In this document: positions 30,069-39,654 of the stretch, piece after piece | Layout: each line of letters begins with the position of its first letter | How positions within the stretch are numbered: position 1 is the stretch's first letter | Assembly (NCBI GenBank): GCA_030550095.1 | Contig: JAUQQA010000006.1 | Coordinates: forward strand, 1 to 64,000 | Length of the DNA stretch: 64,000 bases | Origin: Chloroflexota bacterium | GTDB lineage: Bacteria; Chloroflexota; Anaerolineae; J036; Brachytrichaceae | Reading direction: 5' to 3' | Made by a program: the position numbers and the translations under genes | Notes under the pieces: model-generated | What the model was told of the DNA's origin: nothing | Databases searched by the model: none | Seen by the model: only the letters and a program-made list of their open reading frames with translations

Positions 30069-30077
30069 TGATAGAAT
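30069..30077 (+). promoter_or_regulatory. Extended -10 promoter of the nuo operon
   Basis: TG-A-TAGAAT, an extended -10 of the same form as the cbbL promoter. No -35 at 17 bp. It ends 55 nt before nuoA ATG 30133. Confidence 0.5.
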
Positions 30078-30085
30078 GCACAAGC

Positions 30086-30117
30086 GGTGTGACTGTGGTT
30101 AAACTCGCAGTCACACC
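30086..30117 (+). other. Perfect stem-loop before nuoA
   Basis: GGTGTGACTG (30086-30095) pairs perfectly with CAGTCACACC (30108-30117), 12-nt loop. It begins 8 nt after the -10, so it would sit at the very 5' end of the nuo mRNA. The following CTTGTT is a weak T-run, so it could also help end the cbb-prk transcript. Confidence 0.7.
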
Positions 30118-30132
30118 CTTGTTAAATTGACG

Positions 30133-30504
30133 ATGAACGACTTCTTGCCGATCTTTGTGCTGCTGGTGCTTGCCAGCGGCTTGGTCTCTTTGGTGCTGCT
30201 GATCTCTGTGCTCTTCGGACCGCGTCGCCGCGCGCGCAACGAGACGAAGCTTCAGCCTTACGAGAGCGGCATGCGACCTATCGGCCCAGCGCAGCGACGG
30301 TTGCCAGTGCGCTTCTACTTGATCGCGGTGCTTTTCATCTTGTTCGACATCGAAGTTGTCTTTTTCTTCCCCTGGGCAGTGGCGCTCCGTGAATTGGGTT
30401 GGGCAGGGTTGCTCTCCATGTTGATCTTCATCGGCATCTTGGAAGCAGGACATTTCTGGCTGTGGCGGCGTGGTGCGTTGGAGTGGGAGAAGATGGATAA
30501 GTGA
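30133..30504 (+). CDS. nuoA: NADH-quinone oxidoreductase subunit A
   Basis: 123 residues, three membrane helices. NuoA is a small membrane subunit of complex I near the quinone chamber. The loop KLQPYESGMRPIG and LFDIEVVFFFPWA are family signatures. ATG 30133 is preferred over TTG 30127. No Shine-Dalgarno sequence is seen. First gene of the nuo operon, nuoB 12 nt downstream. Confidence 0.95.
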   Translation: MNDFLPIFVLLVLASGLVSLVLLISVLFGPRRRARNETKLQPYESGMRPIGPAQRRLPVRFYLIAVLFILFDIEVVFFFPWAVALRELGWAGLLSMLIFIGILEAGHFWLWRRGALEWEKMDK

Positions 30505-30516
30505 GGAGGCGCAACG

Positions 30517-30999
30517 ATGGGCTTGGAACAAAAGCTGGGCGATTTGGGCATTGTCACCACGACGTTGGAGCAGGCAGTGGGCTGGGCGCGCACGCGCGCA
30601 ATGTGGCCTTTGCTCTTCGGCTTGGCGTGCTGCGCGATCGAGATGATGAGCACACAAGCCTCGCGCTACGACCTCTCACGCTTCGGCATGGAGCTGATGC
30701 GCGCAAGTCCGCGCCAGAGCGACTTGATGATCGTCGCCGGGCGCGTCAGCCGCAAGATGGCGCCAGTGTTGCGCCAACTCTACGACCAAATGCCTGACCC
30801 GAAGTGGGTGATCGCCATGGGCGATTGTGCCTCGTGCGGCGGCGTGTTCAACAACTACGCGATCGTGCAGGGCGTGGACGAGATCGTGCCCGTAGATGTG
30901 TACATCGCGGGTTGCCCGCCGCGCCCTGAGACGCTGATCGACGGCATCATGAAGCTGCACGAAAAAGTGCGGCAAGAGCCTTTAAAGAAATGGCAGTAG
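30517..30999 (+). CDS. nuoB: NADH-quinone oxidoreductase subunit B
   Basis: 160 residues, a peripheral-arm subunit that holds cluster N2, the last electron donor to quinone. The tandem Cys pair is in [10 protein letters not shown]; the remaining ligands are in GDCASCGG and [13 protein letters not shown] precedes ATG 30517. It sits between nuoA and nuoC as in standard nuo operons. Confidence 0.97.
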   Translation: MGLEQKLGDLGIVTTTLEQAVGWARTRAMWPLLFGLACCAIEMMSTQASRYDLSRFGMELMRASPRQSDLMIVAGRVSRKMAPVLRQLYDQMPDPKWVIAMGDCASCGGVFNNYAIVQGVDEIVPVDVYIAGCPPRPETLIDGIMKLHEKVRQEPLKKWQ

Positions 31000-31005
31000 G
31001 GCGAT

Positions 31006-31515
31006 ATGGAAAACGCGCTAATTGAGCAGATCAAAGCCGCGCTGGATCTCGGCGAGGTCCAAGCGCAGGTGTTTCGTGACGAGCTGACGCTGATCGTCCC
31101 GCGCGAGCGCATCCTCGACGTGCTCACTTACCTGCGCGACAGGCAGGGCTTTGAGATGCTCACCGATGAGACGTGCGTGGACTACTACCCGAATGAGCCG
31201 CGTTTCGGCATCTTGTATCAGCTCAACTCGCTCTCGCGCAACGTGCGCCTGCGCGTCAAGGTGATGCTCAGCGAGCACGACCCGCGCATTCCCTCTGCGG
31301 TGCCGGTGTATCGCAACGCCAACTGGCTGGAGCGCGAGATTTACGATCTCTTCGGCATCGTCTTTGAGGGGCATCCTGACCTGCGGCGGTTGCTGCTCCC
31401 TGTGGATTTCCAGGGGCACCCGCTGCGCAAAGAATACCCCGTCACCGTCGAGGAGAACGCCTTCACCTTCAACCGCGCGCGCATTGACGCGCAAAAGCCC
31501 TACGCAACTGAATGA
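31006..31515 (+). CDS. nuoC: NADH-quinone oxidoreductase subunit C
   Basis: 169 residues, the 30-kDa subunit of the peripheral arm. Recognised by VCVDYYPNEPRFGILYQL-type sequence, NWLEREIYDLFGIVFEGHPDLRRLL in the second half and the HPLRKEYPV end motif. Not fused to NuoD. It starts 6 nt after nuoB. Confidence 0.96.
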   Translation: MENALIEQIKAALDLGEVQAQVFRDELTLIVPRERILDVLTYLRDRQGFEMLTDETCVDYYPNEPRFGILYQLNSLSRNVRLRVKVMLSEHDPRIPSAVPVYRNANWLEREIYDLFGIVFEGHPDLRRLLLPVDFQGHPLRKEYPVTVEENAFTFNRARIDAQKPYATE

Positions 31516-31524
31516 GGGCTGCGC

Positions 31525-32808
31525 ATGCTCACGCAAACCCCAACTCCCCTTAACGAAGACGCGCTGAAGGTGCGCGTCGAAGACGTGCAGCTCGACATCA
31601 CGTTCGAGCAACTCAAGCGCTTGGTCAGCCCGCGCGCGTTGACCGGCGAGACGATGCTGATGAACATGGGGCCGCAGCATCCGAGCACGCATGGCGTGTT
31701 GCGCTTGCTGCTCGAGCTAGATGGCGAGACCATCGTCAATTGCATCCCCGACATCGGCTATCTGCACACGGGCATCGAGAAAACCGCTGAGGGCAAGACA
31801 TACCTGAAGGCGATCCCACTCACGGACCGCACCGACTATCTCGCGCCGATGAGCAACAACATGGCGTTTTGCGGCGCGGTTGAGAAGTTGGTGGGCATCG
31901 AAGTGCCGCTGCGCGCGCAGTACCTGCGCGTGATCCTGCTTGAGCTTACGCGCATGAACAGCCACCTGGTGTGGCTCGGCACGCACGCGCTGGACCTCGG
32001 CGCGATGAGCGTCTTCCTCTACTGCATGCGCGAGCGCGAGATGATCTTGGACATCTACGAGGCGGTGAGCGGCGCGCGCATGATGAGCAGCTACATCCGC
32101 CCCGGCGGGCTTTGGCGCGATGTGCCCAACGTGTTCTTCGACCTCGTGCAGCGCGTGCTCGACGTGTTCCCAAAGCGGCTGATCGAATACGAGAAGCTGC
32201 TCACCAAAAACCCCATGTGGAAAGACCGCACCGTGGGCATCGGCAAGATCAGCGCGCAGGACGCCATCGCTTGGGGCATGACGGGTCCTTGCTTGCGCGC
32301 GACAGGCGTGAAGTACGACGTGCGCAAAGCCTACCCGTATTCGTCATACGACCATTTCGACTTCGACATCCCCACCGGCACCAATGGCGACGTGTTTGAC
32401 CGCTACAAGTGCCGCATGGAGGAGTTCAACCAATCGCTGAAGATCATCCGCCAAGCACTCAAACGCCTGCCGCCTGGTCCAGTCATGACCAGCGATCGCA
32501 AAGTGGCGCCGCCGCCGAAGCATGAGATCGCCTACTCGATGGAATCGCTGATCCATCACTTCAAGCTCTGGACCGAGGGGTTTAAGGCACCAGAGGGCGA
32601 GGTGTACTTCGCCGTGGAGAGCGGCAAAGGCGAGTACGGCGTTTTGCTGAGCGGCGATGGCACATCGAAGCCGCGCCGTGTGCACTTCCGCGCGCCGTCG
32701 TTCCACAACTTGCAGCCGATCAACGAAATGGCGCGCGGGCAGCTCTTGGCGGATTTGGTGGCAATCATCGGCTCGATTGACATCGTGCTTGGTGACGTGG
32801 ACCGATAA
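31525..32808 (+). CDS. nuoD: NADH-quinone oxidoreductase subunit D
   Basis: 427 residues, the 49-kDa subunit that forms the quinone site with NuoB. The MGPQHPSTHGVLR motif (about residues 48-60), GYLHTGIEK, the RMNSHLVWLG stretch and the SIDIVLGDVDR terminus are conserved. About 30 residues precede the usual start and look like a normal variable extension. nuoE follows after 9 nt. Confidence 0.97.
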   Translation: MLTQTPTPLNEDALKVRVEDVQLDITFEQLKRLVSPRALTGETMLMNMGPQHPSTHGVLRLLLELDGETIVNCIPDIGYLHTGIEKTAEGKTYLKAIPLTDRTDYLAPMSNNMAFCGAVEKLVGIEVPLRAQYLRVILLELTRMNSHLVWLGTHALDLGAMSVFLYCMREREMILDIYEAVSGARMMSSYIRPGGLWRDVPNVFFDLVQRVLDVFPKRLIEYEKLLTKNPMWKDRTVGIGKISAQDAIAWGMTGPCLRATGVKYDVRKAYPYSSYDHFDFDIPTGTNGDVFDRYKCRMEEFNQSLKIIRQALKRLPPGPVMTSDRKVAPPPKHEIAYSMESLIHHFKLWTEGFKAPEGEVYFAVESGKGEYGVLLSGDGTSKPRRVHFRAPSFHNLQPINEMARGQLLADLVAIIGSIDIVLGDVDR

Positions 32809-32817
32809 GGAGCGACC

Positions 32818-33360
32818 ATGGAAGCGCACCACCTGTTGCGCGAGAAGCGCACAAGCGAGATCGAGGCGATCCTGGCAAAGTACCCACCAGAGCGCAAGCG
32901 CAGCGCGATCATGCCGCTGCTTTACTTGGCGCAGGAAGAGTACGGCTATTGCAGCCCCGAAGCCATGCGCGAGGTCGCCGAGATCCTCGACCTTGACCCT
33001 ACTGAAGTGAAGAGCATCGTTGGGTTCTACACGATGTTCTTCGAGCATCCAGTGGGGAAGTATGTGATAGACGTGTGTGATGATTTGCCATGCGCGTTGC
33101 GCGGCGCGGATCAGTTCGTCTCGCACTGCGAGCGCAAGCTCGGCATCCGCGCTGGGCAGACGACGCCCGATGGCAAGTTCACGCTGCGCACGGTGATGTG
33201 CATCGCAGCATGCGACCGCGCGCCGGTGATCCAAGTCAATCGCGTCTATCACTACGACATGACTGAGGAGGCGTTCGACCGCTTGGTGGACGCCTTGGCG
33301 AATGAGAACGGCACAGGTGAAGCGCCAAACGAGCAGAAGCAAGGGCTAGATGTCCTCTGA
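32818..33360 (+). CDS. nuoE: NADH-quinone oxidoreductase subunit E
   Basis: 180 residues, thioredoxin-fold [2Fe-2S] subunit (cluster N1a). Ligands are in CDDLPC and CIAAC. The N-terminal helical bundle carries the KYPPERKRSAIMPLL motif. ATG 32818 has AGGAG upstream. 69 nt without a gene separate it from nuoF. Confidence 0.95.
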   Translation: MEAHHLLREKRTSEIEAILAKYPPERKRSAIMPLLYLAQEEYGYCSPEAMREVAEILDLDPTEVKSIVGFYTMFFEHPVGKYVIDVCDDLPCALRGADQFVSHCERKLGIRAGQTTPDGKFTLRTVMCIAACDRAPVIQVNRVYHYDMTEEAFDRLVDALANENGTGEAPNEQKQGLDVL

Positions 33361-33429
33361 GGCTGTCGTTGCGGTTCACGACGCAATGCCCGGCTTCGCA
33401 ACTTGGCTGAGGAGGTGTGAGCAAATCCG

Positions 33430-34821
33430 ATGGGCGGTTACTACGGATCGAAAAACAAGACTATGGAGCAGCACGTCCTGCTGCGCGATGTGGACGTGCC
33501 GAACATCCGTGAGATCGACGTTTACCTCGCGCATGACGGCTACGCGGCATGGCGGAAGGCGCTGACGACGATGAAGCCCGACGACGTGATCGCCGTCGTG
33601 AAGGACAGCGGCTTGCGTGGGCGCGGCGGCGCTGGATTCCCCACGGGCGTGAAATGGGGTTTCATCCCCAAAGATGTGTTCCCGCGCTATGTGGTCGTCA
33701 ACGGCGATGAGAGCGAAGCCGGCACGTTCAAAGATCACCAAATCATTGACGGCAACCCACACCAGCTCATCGAGGGCATTTTGCTCACCTGCTACGCCGT
33801 ACAAGCCAACGTCGCCTACGTGTACCTGCGCGGCGAGTTCTACGAGCCAGCAAAGACGTTGCAGCGCGCGATTGATGAAGCCTATGCGCGCGGCTTCGTC
33901 GGCAAGAACGTGCTCGGCAGCGGCTTCGACGTGGACATTCACATCCATCTCGGCGCTGGCGCCTACATCTGCGGCGAGGAGACGGCGCTGCTTTCATCGC
34001 TCGAAGGACAGCTAGGACAACCGCGCTTGCGTCCGCCGTTCCCCGCCGTGCAAGGGCTGTACGCCAAACCAACGGTGATCAACAACGTCGAGACGCTCGC
34101 CAACGTGCCGCCGATCGTGTTGCACGGCGCGCAGTGGTATCGCCAGTTCGGCACGGAGAAAAGCCCGGGCACCAAAATCTTCTGCGTCAGCGGCCGCGTG
34201 AAACGCCCAGGCAACTACGAGCTGCCCTTGGGCAAATACACCATCCGCGAATTGATCGAGATGGCGGGCGGCACGATTGACAACCGACCTGTGAAAGGCG
34301 TGCTGCCTGCGGGTTCATCGGCGCCGATCCTGCCGGCGAGCGCGTTGGATACCAAACTGGACTACGAGAGCCTACAAGCGGCAGGCTCGATCCTCGGCTC
34401 GGCGTCGTTTGTGATCCTCGACGACACAGTGAACATTGTGTGGGCGGCGCGCAAGATGGTGCGCTTCTTCAAGCATGAAAGCTGCGGCAAGTGCACGCCG
34501 TGCCGCGAGGGGACGTACTGGGGGCTGCGGCTCTACGACAAAATCCTCAGCGGTCACGGTACGCGCGAAGACATTGACATGATCGCCGAGGTCGCCTCGC
34601 AGATGTCTGGCAAGTGCTTCTGCTTGCTCGGTGAGTTCGCCACCTCGCCGATGTTAAGCACGATCAAGCATTTCCGCGAGGAATACGAGGCGTTTATCGC
34701 TGCACACCAAGGCGGGCGCCGCAACGGTTACGATGACGAGTTGATCCGCGAGGGCGTGATTGATGAGGCAGGCAACTTAATCGTCGGTCACGTCGGGCAG
34801 AAAACGGCGCATCATCTTTGA
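33430..34821 (+). CDS. nuoF: NADH-quinone oxidoreductase subunit F
   Basis: 463 residues, the NADH- and FMN-binding subunit with cluster N3. The FMN/NADH motif GLRGRGGAGFPTG is near residue 60; GDESEAGTFKD and AGAYICGEETALL follow. N3 ligands are in ESCGKCTPCREG plus a later Cys (GKCFC). ATG 33430 has GGAGG about 13 nt upstream. Its presence with nuoE and nuoG makes this a NADH-type complex I rather than the 11-subunit form. Its stop overlaps the promoter of the next gene. Confidence 0.97.
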   Translation: MGGYYGSKNKTMEQHVLLRDVDVPNIREIDVYLAHDGYAAWRKALTTMKPDDVIAVVKDSGLRGRGGAGFPTGVKWGFIPKDVFPRYVVVNGDESEAGTFKDHQIIDGNPHQLIEGILLTCYAVQANVAYVYLRGEFYEPAKTLQRAIDEAYARGFVGKNVLGSGFDVDIHIHLGAGAYICGEETALLSSLEGQLGQPRLRPPFPAVQGLYAKPTVINNVETLANVPPIVLHGAQWYRQFGTEKSPGTKIFCVSGRVKRPGNYELPLGKYTIRELIEMAGGTIDNRPVKGVLPAGSSAPILPASALDTKLDYESLQAAGSILGSASFVILDDTVNIVWAARKMVRFFKHESCGKCTPCREGTYWGLRLYDKILSGHGTREDIDMIAEVASQMSGKCFCLLGEFATSPMLSTIKHFREEYEAFIAAHQGGRRNGYDDELIREGVIDEAGNLIVGHVGQKTAHHL

Positions 34822-34846
34822 CGGCGCGCAGGAGTTGCGCTACAAC
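34818..34846 (+). promoter_or_regulatory. Leaderless-type promoter inside the nuo operon
   Basis: -35 TTGACG (34818-34823), 17-bp spacer, -10 TACAAC (34841-34846). The -35 overlaps the nuoF stop. The -10 ends 8 nt before ATG 34855, so the transcript should be leaderless. It also provides a second entry point for nuoG to nuoM. Confidence 0.7.
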
Positions 34847-34854
34847 AACGCAGC

Positions 34855-35862
34855 ATGAACCGCTTGTTCTCAGTCCTGTGTTTGAGCGCGGCGCTGCTCC
34901 TTGGCACGGTTGTCATCGCGCCAACAGATGCGCGTGCTGCGGAGTTACCTCTCACGCCCATCGAAAAGCTCGGCACGATTGAGAAGGGCAAGCTGGTCGC
35001 CGTTCAAGGCACCGTCACGCGCGAGACCACTTTCAAGAGCGGCGTGCGCTATGTGGTGCAAGACAGCACGGGCAAGGCGACGTTGGTGCTGTTCGATCGC
35101 GTGTTGAACCGTCTCGGGCAGCGCGATCAACTTGCGGAAGGCGCCGTGGTGCGCGCGGTGGGCAAGCTTGACTTCTACCGCCAGGAGATGCAAGTGGTGC
35201 CGCGCCGCGCTGAGGATGTGCAGATCGTTCAACCCGCGCCGACTGCAGAGCCGCGCGCGATCGGCACGTTGACGCTCGAGGACAAGGGCAAGCGTGTGCG
35301 TGTGGTGGGGCGCGTGCTCGATGCGCGTAACTACAGCAACGGCTTTCGCTTTACGCTCGCCGACGACACCGGTGGTGTGACGCTTACCATCCCTGAGAAG
35401 GTGTACGACGACCTCGCCAATCCCGAGGCCGTCAACGTCGGCGCGGTGCTCACCATCACCGGCAAGGTGGACACCATCGGCAAGGAGCCGGAGATCATCT
35501 TGACCGCCGCCAACGGCTTGCGTGTTGCACAGGCGGCGCCAATGCACGAGGTGCGCATCTACGCGCTCGGCAGCATGAGCGGCAACGACCACAACGCGTT
35601 GGTGCACGTGCGCGGGGAGGTGTATTCCATCGAGCCGTTTGACGACGGCGTGCTTGTGCTGATCCAAGATGGCACCGGCGCGCAGTACGTGCGTTTGTGG
35701 CGCGTAGTCGCCGACCGCGTGCGCGTGCAGCCGGGAGAGACGATTGAAGTGATCGGGCGTGTGCGCGCGCAGCGCCGGCGCGGCATCTTCATCGAGCCAG
35801 CGTTGCCGCACGACGTGCGCGTGTTGCAGAGCGCGGTGACGCCAACGCCCGCTTCGCCTTGA
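34855..35862 (+). CDS. Exported protein with three OB-fold-like repeats, inserted between nuoF and nuoG
   Basis: 335 residues. An N-terminal signal peptide (about 1-28, cut near ARA-AE) is followed by three repeats of about 90 residues (about 35-130, 135-225, 230-325). Each has the OB-fold pattern of a 'V.V.G.V' strand, a 'F.L.D.TG...L.....' strand and a '..G.V..V.GKV' strand. Such exported OB-fold proteins may bind oligosaccharides, nucleic acid or cell-wall ligands. It has its own promoter yet lies inside the complex I operon, 33 nt after nuoF and 9 nt before nuoG. No cofactor motif links it to complex I. Confidence 0.75.
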   Translation: MNRLFSVLCLSAALLLGTVVIAPTDARAAELPLTPIEKLGTIEKGKLVAVQGTVTRETTFKSGVRYVVQDSTGKATLVLFDRVLNRLGQRDQLAEGAVVRAVGKLDFYRQEMQVVPRRAEDVQIVQPAPTAEPRAIGTLTLEDKGKRVRVVGRVLDARNYSNGFRFTLADDTGGVTLTIPEKVYDDLANPEAVNVGAVLTITGKVDTIGKEPEIILTAANGLRVAQAAPMHEVRIYALGSMSGNDHNALVHVRGEVYSIEPFDDGVLVLIQDGTGAQYVRLWRVVADRVRVQPGETIEVIGRVRAQRRRGIFIEPALPHDVRVLQSAVTPTPASP

Positions 35863-35871
35863 GACTTCGCT

Positions 35872-38085
35872 ATGGCAGAGCTTGTAAATCTTACGATTGA
35901 CGGTATCTCCGTGCGCGTGCCCAAGGGTACGCTCGTGGTGGACGCAGCCAAAAGCGTTGGCATTGACATTCCCGTGTTCTGCTACCACCCGAAGCTCAAG
36001 CCCGTGGGCATGTGCCGCATGTGCCTGGTGGACATCGGCACACCAAAGATCGACCCTGCAACGCGGCAGGTGGTGCGCGATGAGAAGGGCCAGCCAGTGA
36101 TCGTCTTCGGTCCCAAGCTCACCACGGCGTGCACAACGCCCGTCAGCGAGGGCATGGTGGTGCGCACAGCAACCGAGCAAGTGCGCGCCGCGCGCGAGGA
36201 TGTGCTGGAGTTCTTGCTCGCTTCGCACCCGCTCGATTGCCCGATCTGCGACAAAGGCGGCGAGTGCCCGTTGCAGAACTTGACAATGGCGCATGGTCCC
36301 ACCGTCAGCCGTTTCGATTACGACCTGAAGTTCCACAACGACAAACACGTGCCGCTCGGCGATCTCATCTTTCTCGATCGCGAGCGGTGCATTCAGTGTG
36401 GGCGCTGTGTGCGCTTTCAATCAGAGATCGCAGATGACCCCGTGTTGCAGTTCCACGATCGCGGGCGCGGCATGGAGATCGTCACCTTTAGCGACCCGCC
36501 GTTCGATTCTTACTTCGGCGGCAACACGACCGACATTTGCCCTGTTGGCGCGCTGACCACTGCCGACTTTCGGTTTAAGGCGCGCCCGTGGGAGCTGAAG
36601 ACAACGCCCAGCCTCTGCACCCATTGCGCAGTGGGCTGCAACCTCGCCCTGAACACGCGCCTAGAGACCAAAACCGGCGGCTATGAGATCAAGCGCGTCA
36701 TGCCGCGCCAGAACGAGCAGGTCAACGAAATTTGGATCTGCGACAAGGGCCGCTATGTGCATCACTTCACGCGCGCTGAGGATCGCCTGCATTACCCCTT
36801 GATCCGCCAAGACGGCAAACTGGTTGAGACCACGTGGGAGCAAGCGCTGCGCATCGCTGCAGATCGCCTTGAGCGCCCCTCGGCTATTTTGGTTGGCGAT
36901 CGGATCGCCAACGAAGACGCCTTCTTGATCGCGCAATTCGCCAAGGCGATCGGCGCAGCGCTGGAGCAACGCCCAGCGCTCCCCGCACACTATGCAGACG
37001 TGGCGCGCGCTGTGGGCATCGGCAGTGACGCAGATTTCAAGCAGCTCGGCGCAGGCGATGTGATCCTCGTCGTCAACGGTGACGTGGAAGAAGAAGCGCC
37101 TGTGTGGTTCCTGCGCCTGCGCCAGGCGGTGGTGGATCGCGGCGCGAAGCTAATCGTCGCGCATCATCGCAGCACGAAGATGCACCGCTACGCAGCAGCG
37201 ATTCATCGCTACGAAGTTGGACAAGCTGCAAAGTGGGCAGCTTCACAACGCGCCGATTGGCTGCAGGGCGCGCGCAACGTGCTGATCGTCTTCGGCGATG
37301 AGCACTTGGATGGCTCATCGGCGCGCGCTTTGGCGCAGACGCTCGCCAATTGGCTCATCCTCGGCGGCTTCGCGGGCAAGCCGAACAGCGGCTTGTTGCC
37401 GCTTTACCCGCACGCCAACACGCAAGGCGTTTTCGACATGCTCGAGCATGCAACGCGCCCAGCGAACGAAACTACCGACACGTTGTGGCTTGTGGGTGTT
37501 GGTGCGGATGAGCCAGCGCCGCGCGCGAACTTCATCATCGTGCAAGACATTTTGCTCACAGAACGCGCGAAGCGCGCAGACCTCGTCTTGCCTGCGTTGA
37601 GCTTTGCGGAGCGCGAAGGCACCTTCACGAGTGGCGACCGCCGTGTGCAGCGCTTCTACCGCGCGTTGCCACCGCTCGGCGAAGCAAAGCCCGATTGGTG
37701 GATCGTCCAGGAGATCGCGCGGCGTTTTGAGCTTCCTTGGCGTTACGAAGCGCCAGCGCAGATCTTCGCCGCGATTGCTCAGCAGGTGCCGCGTTATGCT
37801 GAGTTGTCGTATGAGCGCATCAGCCGCGTCGAGCCGCAGTGGCCCCCCATGGGGCGCGAAGACCTCTACTACGGCGGCACGGTGTATGACAACACAGGCG
37901 GGCTGGGCGCGCGCTACGCGGCTGACGCGGAGCGCAGCGCGCTATCGCCCTACGATGTGCACGTGCCAGAGCCAACGCTGGCGGGCTTGGAGCGAACGCC
38001 GCGGCTGTTGTATCGAGACGGCGAGCTGATCCGCCGCAGCGCCGTTCTCCGCGCGCACATTGTTGCTGAGCCTTTGACTGCTTGA
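35872..38085 (+). CDS. nuoG: NADH-quinone oxidoreductase subunit G
   Basis: 737 residues, the large iron-sulfur subunit. N-terminal [2Fe-2S] domain with CYHPKLKPVGMCRMC, then the HxxxCxxC cluster site HPLDCPICDKGGECPLQ and CIQCGRC. A further Cys motif, C..CAVGC...C (about residues 247-287), matches the extra cluster N7. The C-terminal half is a molybdopterin-oxidoreductase-like domain without the cofactor. No sequence damage seen. ATG 35872 is 9 nt after the OB-fold gene. Confidence 0.96.
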   Translation: MAELVNLTIDGISVRVPKGTLVVDAAKSVGIDIPVFCYHPKLKPVGMCRMCLVDIGTPKIDPATRQVVRDEKGQPVIVFGPKLTTACTTPVSEGMVVRTATEQVRAAREDVLEFLLASHPLDCPICDKGGECPLQNLTMAHGPTVSRFDYDLKFHNDKHVPLGDLIFLDRERCIQCGRCVRFQSEIADDPVLQFHDRGRGMEIVTFSDPPFDSYFGGNTTDICPVGALTTADFRFKARPWELKTTPSLCTHCAVGCNLALNTRLETKTGGYEIKRVMPRQNEQVNEIWICDKGRYVHHFTRAEDRLHYPLIRQDGKLVETTWEQALRIAADRLERPSAILVGDRIANEDAFLIAQFAKAIGAALEQRPALPAHYADVARAVGIGSDADFKQLGAGDVILVVNGDVEEEAPVWFLRLRQAVVDRGAKLIVAHHRSTKMHRYAAAIHRYEVGQAAKWAASQRADWLQGARNVLIVFGDEHLDGSSARALAQTLANWLILGGFAGKPNSGLLPLYPHANTQGVFDMLEHATRPANETTDTLWLVGVGADEPAPRANFIIVQDILLTERAKRADLVLPALSFAEREGTFTSGDRRVQRFYRALPPLGEAKPDWWIVQEIARRFELPWRYEAPAQIFAAIAQQVPRYAELSYERISRVEPQWPPMGREDLYYGGTVYDNTGGLGARYAADAERSALSPYDVHVPEPTLAGLERTPRLLYRDGELIRRSAVLRAHIVAEPLTA

Positions 38086-38094
38086 GGTGAAAGC

Positions 38095-39108
38095 ATGCCG
38101 GTCGTCGTTGAGGTAACCCTGAAGTCAGCGGCGCTGATTTTCGTGCTCCTAACTGGCTTTGCCTATCTCTCGCTGCTCGAGCGCAAATTCATCGCGCGCC
38201 TGCAAGCGCGCATCGGTCCAAACCGCGCAGGACCTTTTGGGCTTTTGCAACCTGTTGCTGATGGGCTGAAGCTTATCTTCAAAGAGAGCGTTACGCCGAA
38301 GGGGGTGGATAAGCCGATTTACTTCCTCGCGCCAGCGTTGGTAGTGGTGCCTGCGCTGATGTTGTTCGCGGTGATCCCCGTGGGCAAAGGCGCGACGTTT
38401 CAACTTGCAAGCGATCTCAACGTGGGCGCGCTCTACGTTGTCGGCGTGATGAGCCTCGCAGTGTATGGCATCGCGCTAGCGGGGTGGGCGAGCAACAACA
38501 AATATGCCGTGCTTGGCGGCTTGCGCGCGGCTGCGCAGATGATCGCGTATGAGCTGGGCATGGGGCTATCAGTCGCTGCGGTGGTGCTCATGGCGTCCTC
38601 TGCGAGCCTAGCAGACATCGTTGCTGCGCAATACCCTGAGCAGTACGGCGGAATTTTGGGGTGGTTCTTGTTCCGTCAGCCCGTCGCAGCAGCGATTTTC
38701 GTCATCGCCGCGTTTGCGGAAGTAGCGCGTGCGCCTTTCGACCTTGTGGAGGCGGAGCAAGAGCTGACAGCTGGTTTCATGACTGAGTACGGCGGCATGA
38801 AGTTCGCGTTGTTCTTCATGGGCGAGTACGTCAAGATGATCGCCGTCAGCGCGTTGTTCACCACGTTTTTCTTGGGCGGCTGGAGCGGTCCCTTTGTGAA
38901 TGAAGCGCCCATCCTTTCGGTGGTTTACTTCACCATCAAGGTTGTGGTGTGTTTGCTCGCGTTCATCTGGGTGCGCGCCACGTTGCCGCGCGTGCGCTAC
39001 GACAAGCTGATGGACATGGGGTGGAAGGTGCTGTTCCCTGTGGCGTTGGCGAACGTCCTGGTGACGGCGGTGCTGATCCTGTTGGGTTTGCCTGGATATC
39101 GTTTGTGA
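38095..39108 (+). CDS. nuoH: NADH-quinone oxidoreductase subunit H
   Basis: 337 residues with about eight to nine membrane helices; it joins the peripheral arm to the membrane arm and forms the quinone channel. Signatures are LLERKFIARLQARIGPNRAG and the acidic loop FDLVEAEQELTAGFMTEY. nuoI follows directly. Confidence 0.97.
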   Translation: MPVVVEVTLKSAALIFVLLTGFAYLSLLERKFIARLQARIGPNRAGPFGLLQPVADGLKLIFKESVTPKGVDKPIYFLAPALVVVPALMLFAVIPVGKGATFQLASDLNVGALYVVGVMSLAVYGIALAGWASNNKYAVLGGLRAAAQMIAYELGMGLSVAAVVLMASSASLADIVAAQYPEQYGGILGWFLFRQPVAAAIFVIAAFAEVARAPFDLVEAEQELTAGFMTEYGGMKFALFFMGEYVKMIAVSALFTTFFLGGWSGPFVNEAPILSVVYFTIKVVVCLLAFIWVRATLPRVRYDKLMDMGWKVLFPVALANVLVTAVLILLGLPGYRL

Positions 39109-39123
39109 ATGGGAGCACGTGTG

Positions 39124-39651
39124 ATGCAGAACTTTTGGGAGTACCTTACCAAGATTCCGGTTGGGCTAGCGACAGTGTTCAAAACGCTGTTCGAGAAGCC
39201 CGTCACGATTCAGTATCCAGAAGAGAAGAAGCCGATGAGTCCGCGCTTCCGCGGGCGTCATCAGCTCAAGCGCTATGAGGACGGGCTGGAGCGTTGCATT
39301 GGGTGCGCATTGTGCGCTGCGGCATGCCCAGCAGATGCGATTTACGTTGAGGCTGCTGAGAACACCAACGAGGAGCGCTACTCGCCCGGCGAGCGCTACG
39401 CGAAGGTGTACGAGATCAACATGCTCCGCTGCATCTTCTGCGGCTACTGCGAAGACGCATGCCCAACAAACGCCATCGTGCTCGAGCCCATCGAGTTCCC
39501 CACAGGCTACACGCGCGAAAGCCTGATCTACACCAAATCCATGTTGCTCGAGCCACCGCCGCCCGGCGTGCCAGGGACGCCACAACAAACGCCGCCTGGC
39601 AAATACGATCGCGCGATCTTGCCTTTCCCGCCCATTGACGAGAGCGTTTGA
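39124..39651 (+). CDS. nuoI: NADH-quinone oxidoreductase subunit I
   Basis: 175 residues. Two [4Fe-4S] ferredoxin motifs, [12 protein letters not shown] and [12 protein letters not shown], hold clusters N6a and N6b. ATG 39124 is preferred over ATG 39109 because GGGAG lies 8 nt before it. The last 30 residues are Pro-rich ([16 protein letters not shown]), an extra tail not needed for cluster binding. Confidence 0.96.
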   Translation: MQNFWEYLTKIPVGLATVFKTLFEKPVTIQYPEEKKPMSPRFRGRHQLKRYEDGLERCIGCALCAAACPADAIYVEAAENTNEERYSPGERYAKVYEINMLRCIFCGYCEDACPTNAIVLEPIEFPTGYTRESLIYTKSMLLEPPPPGVPGTPQQTPPGKYDRAILPFPPIDESV

Positions 39652-39654
39652 GCC

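Noticed and set aside
34945-36420. Minus-strand ORF of 491 codons
   Set aside because: It is antisense to the OB-fold protein and nuoG. Its extreme His and Arg content has no recognisable fold.
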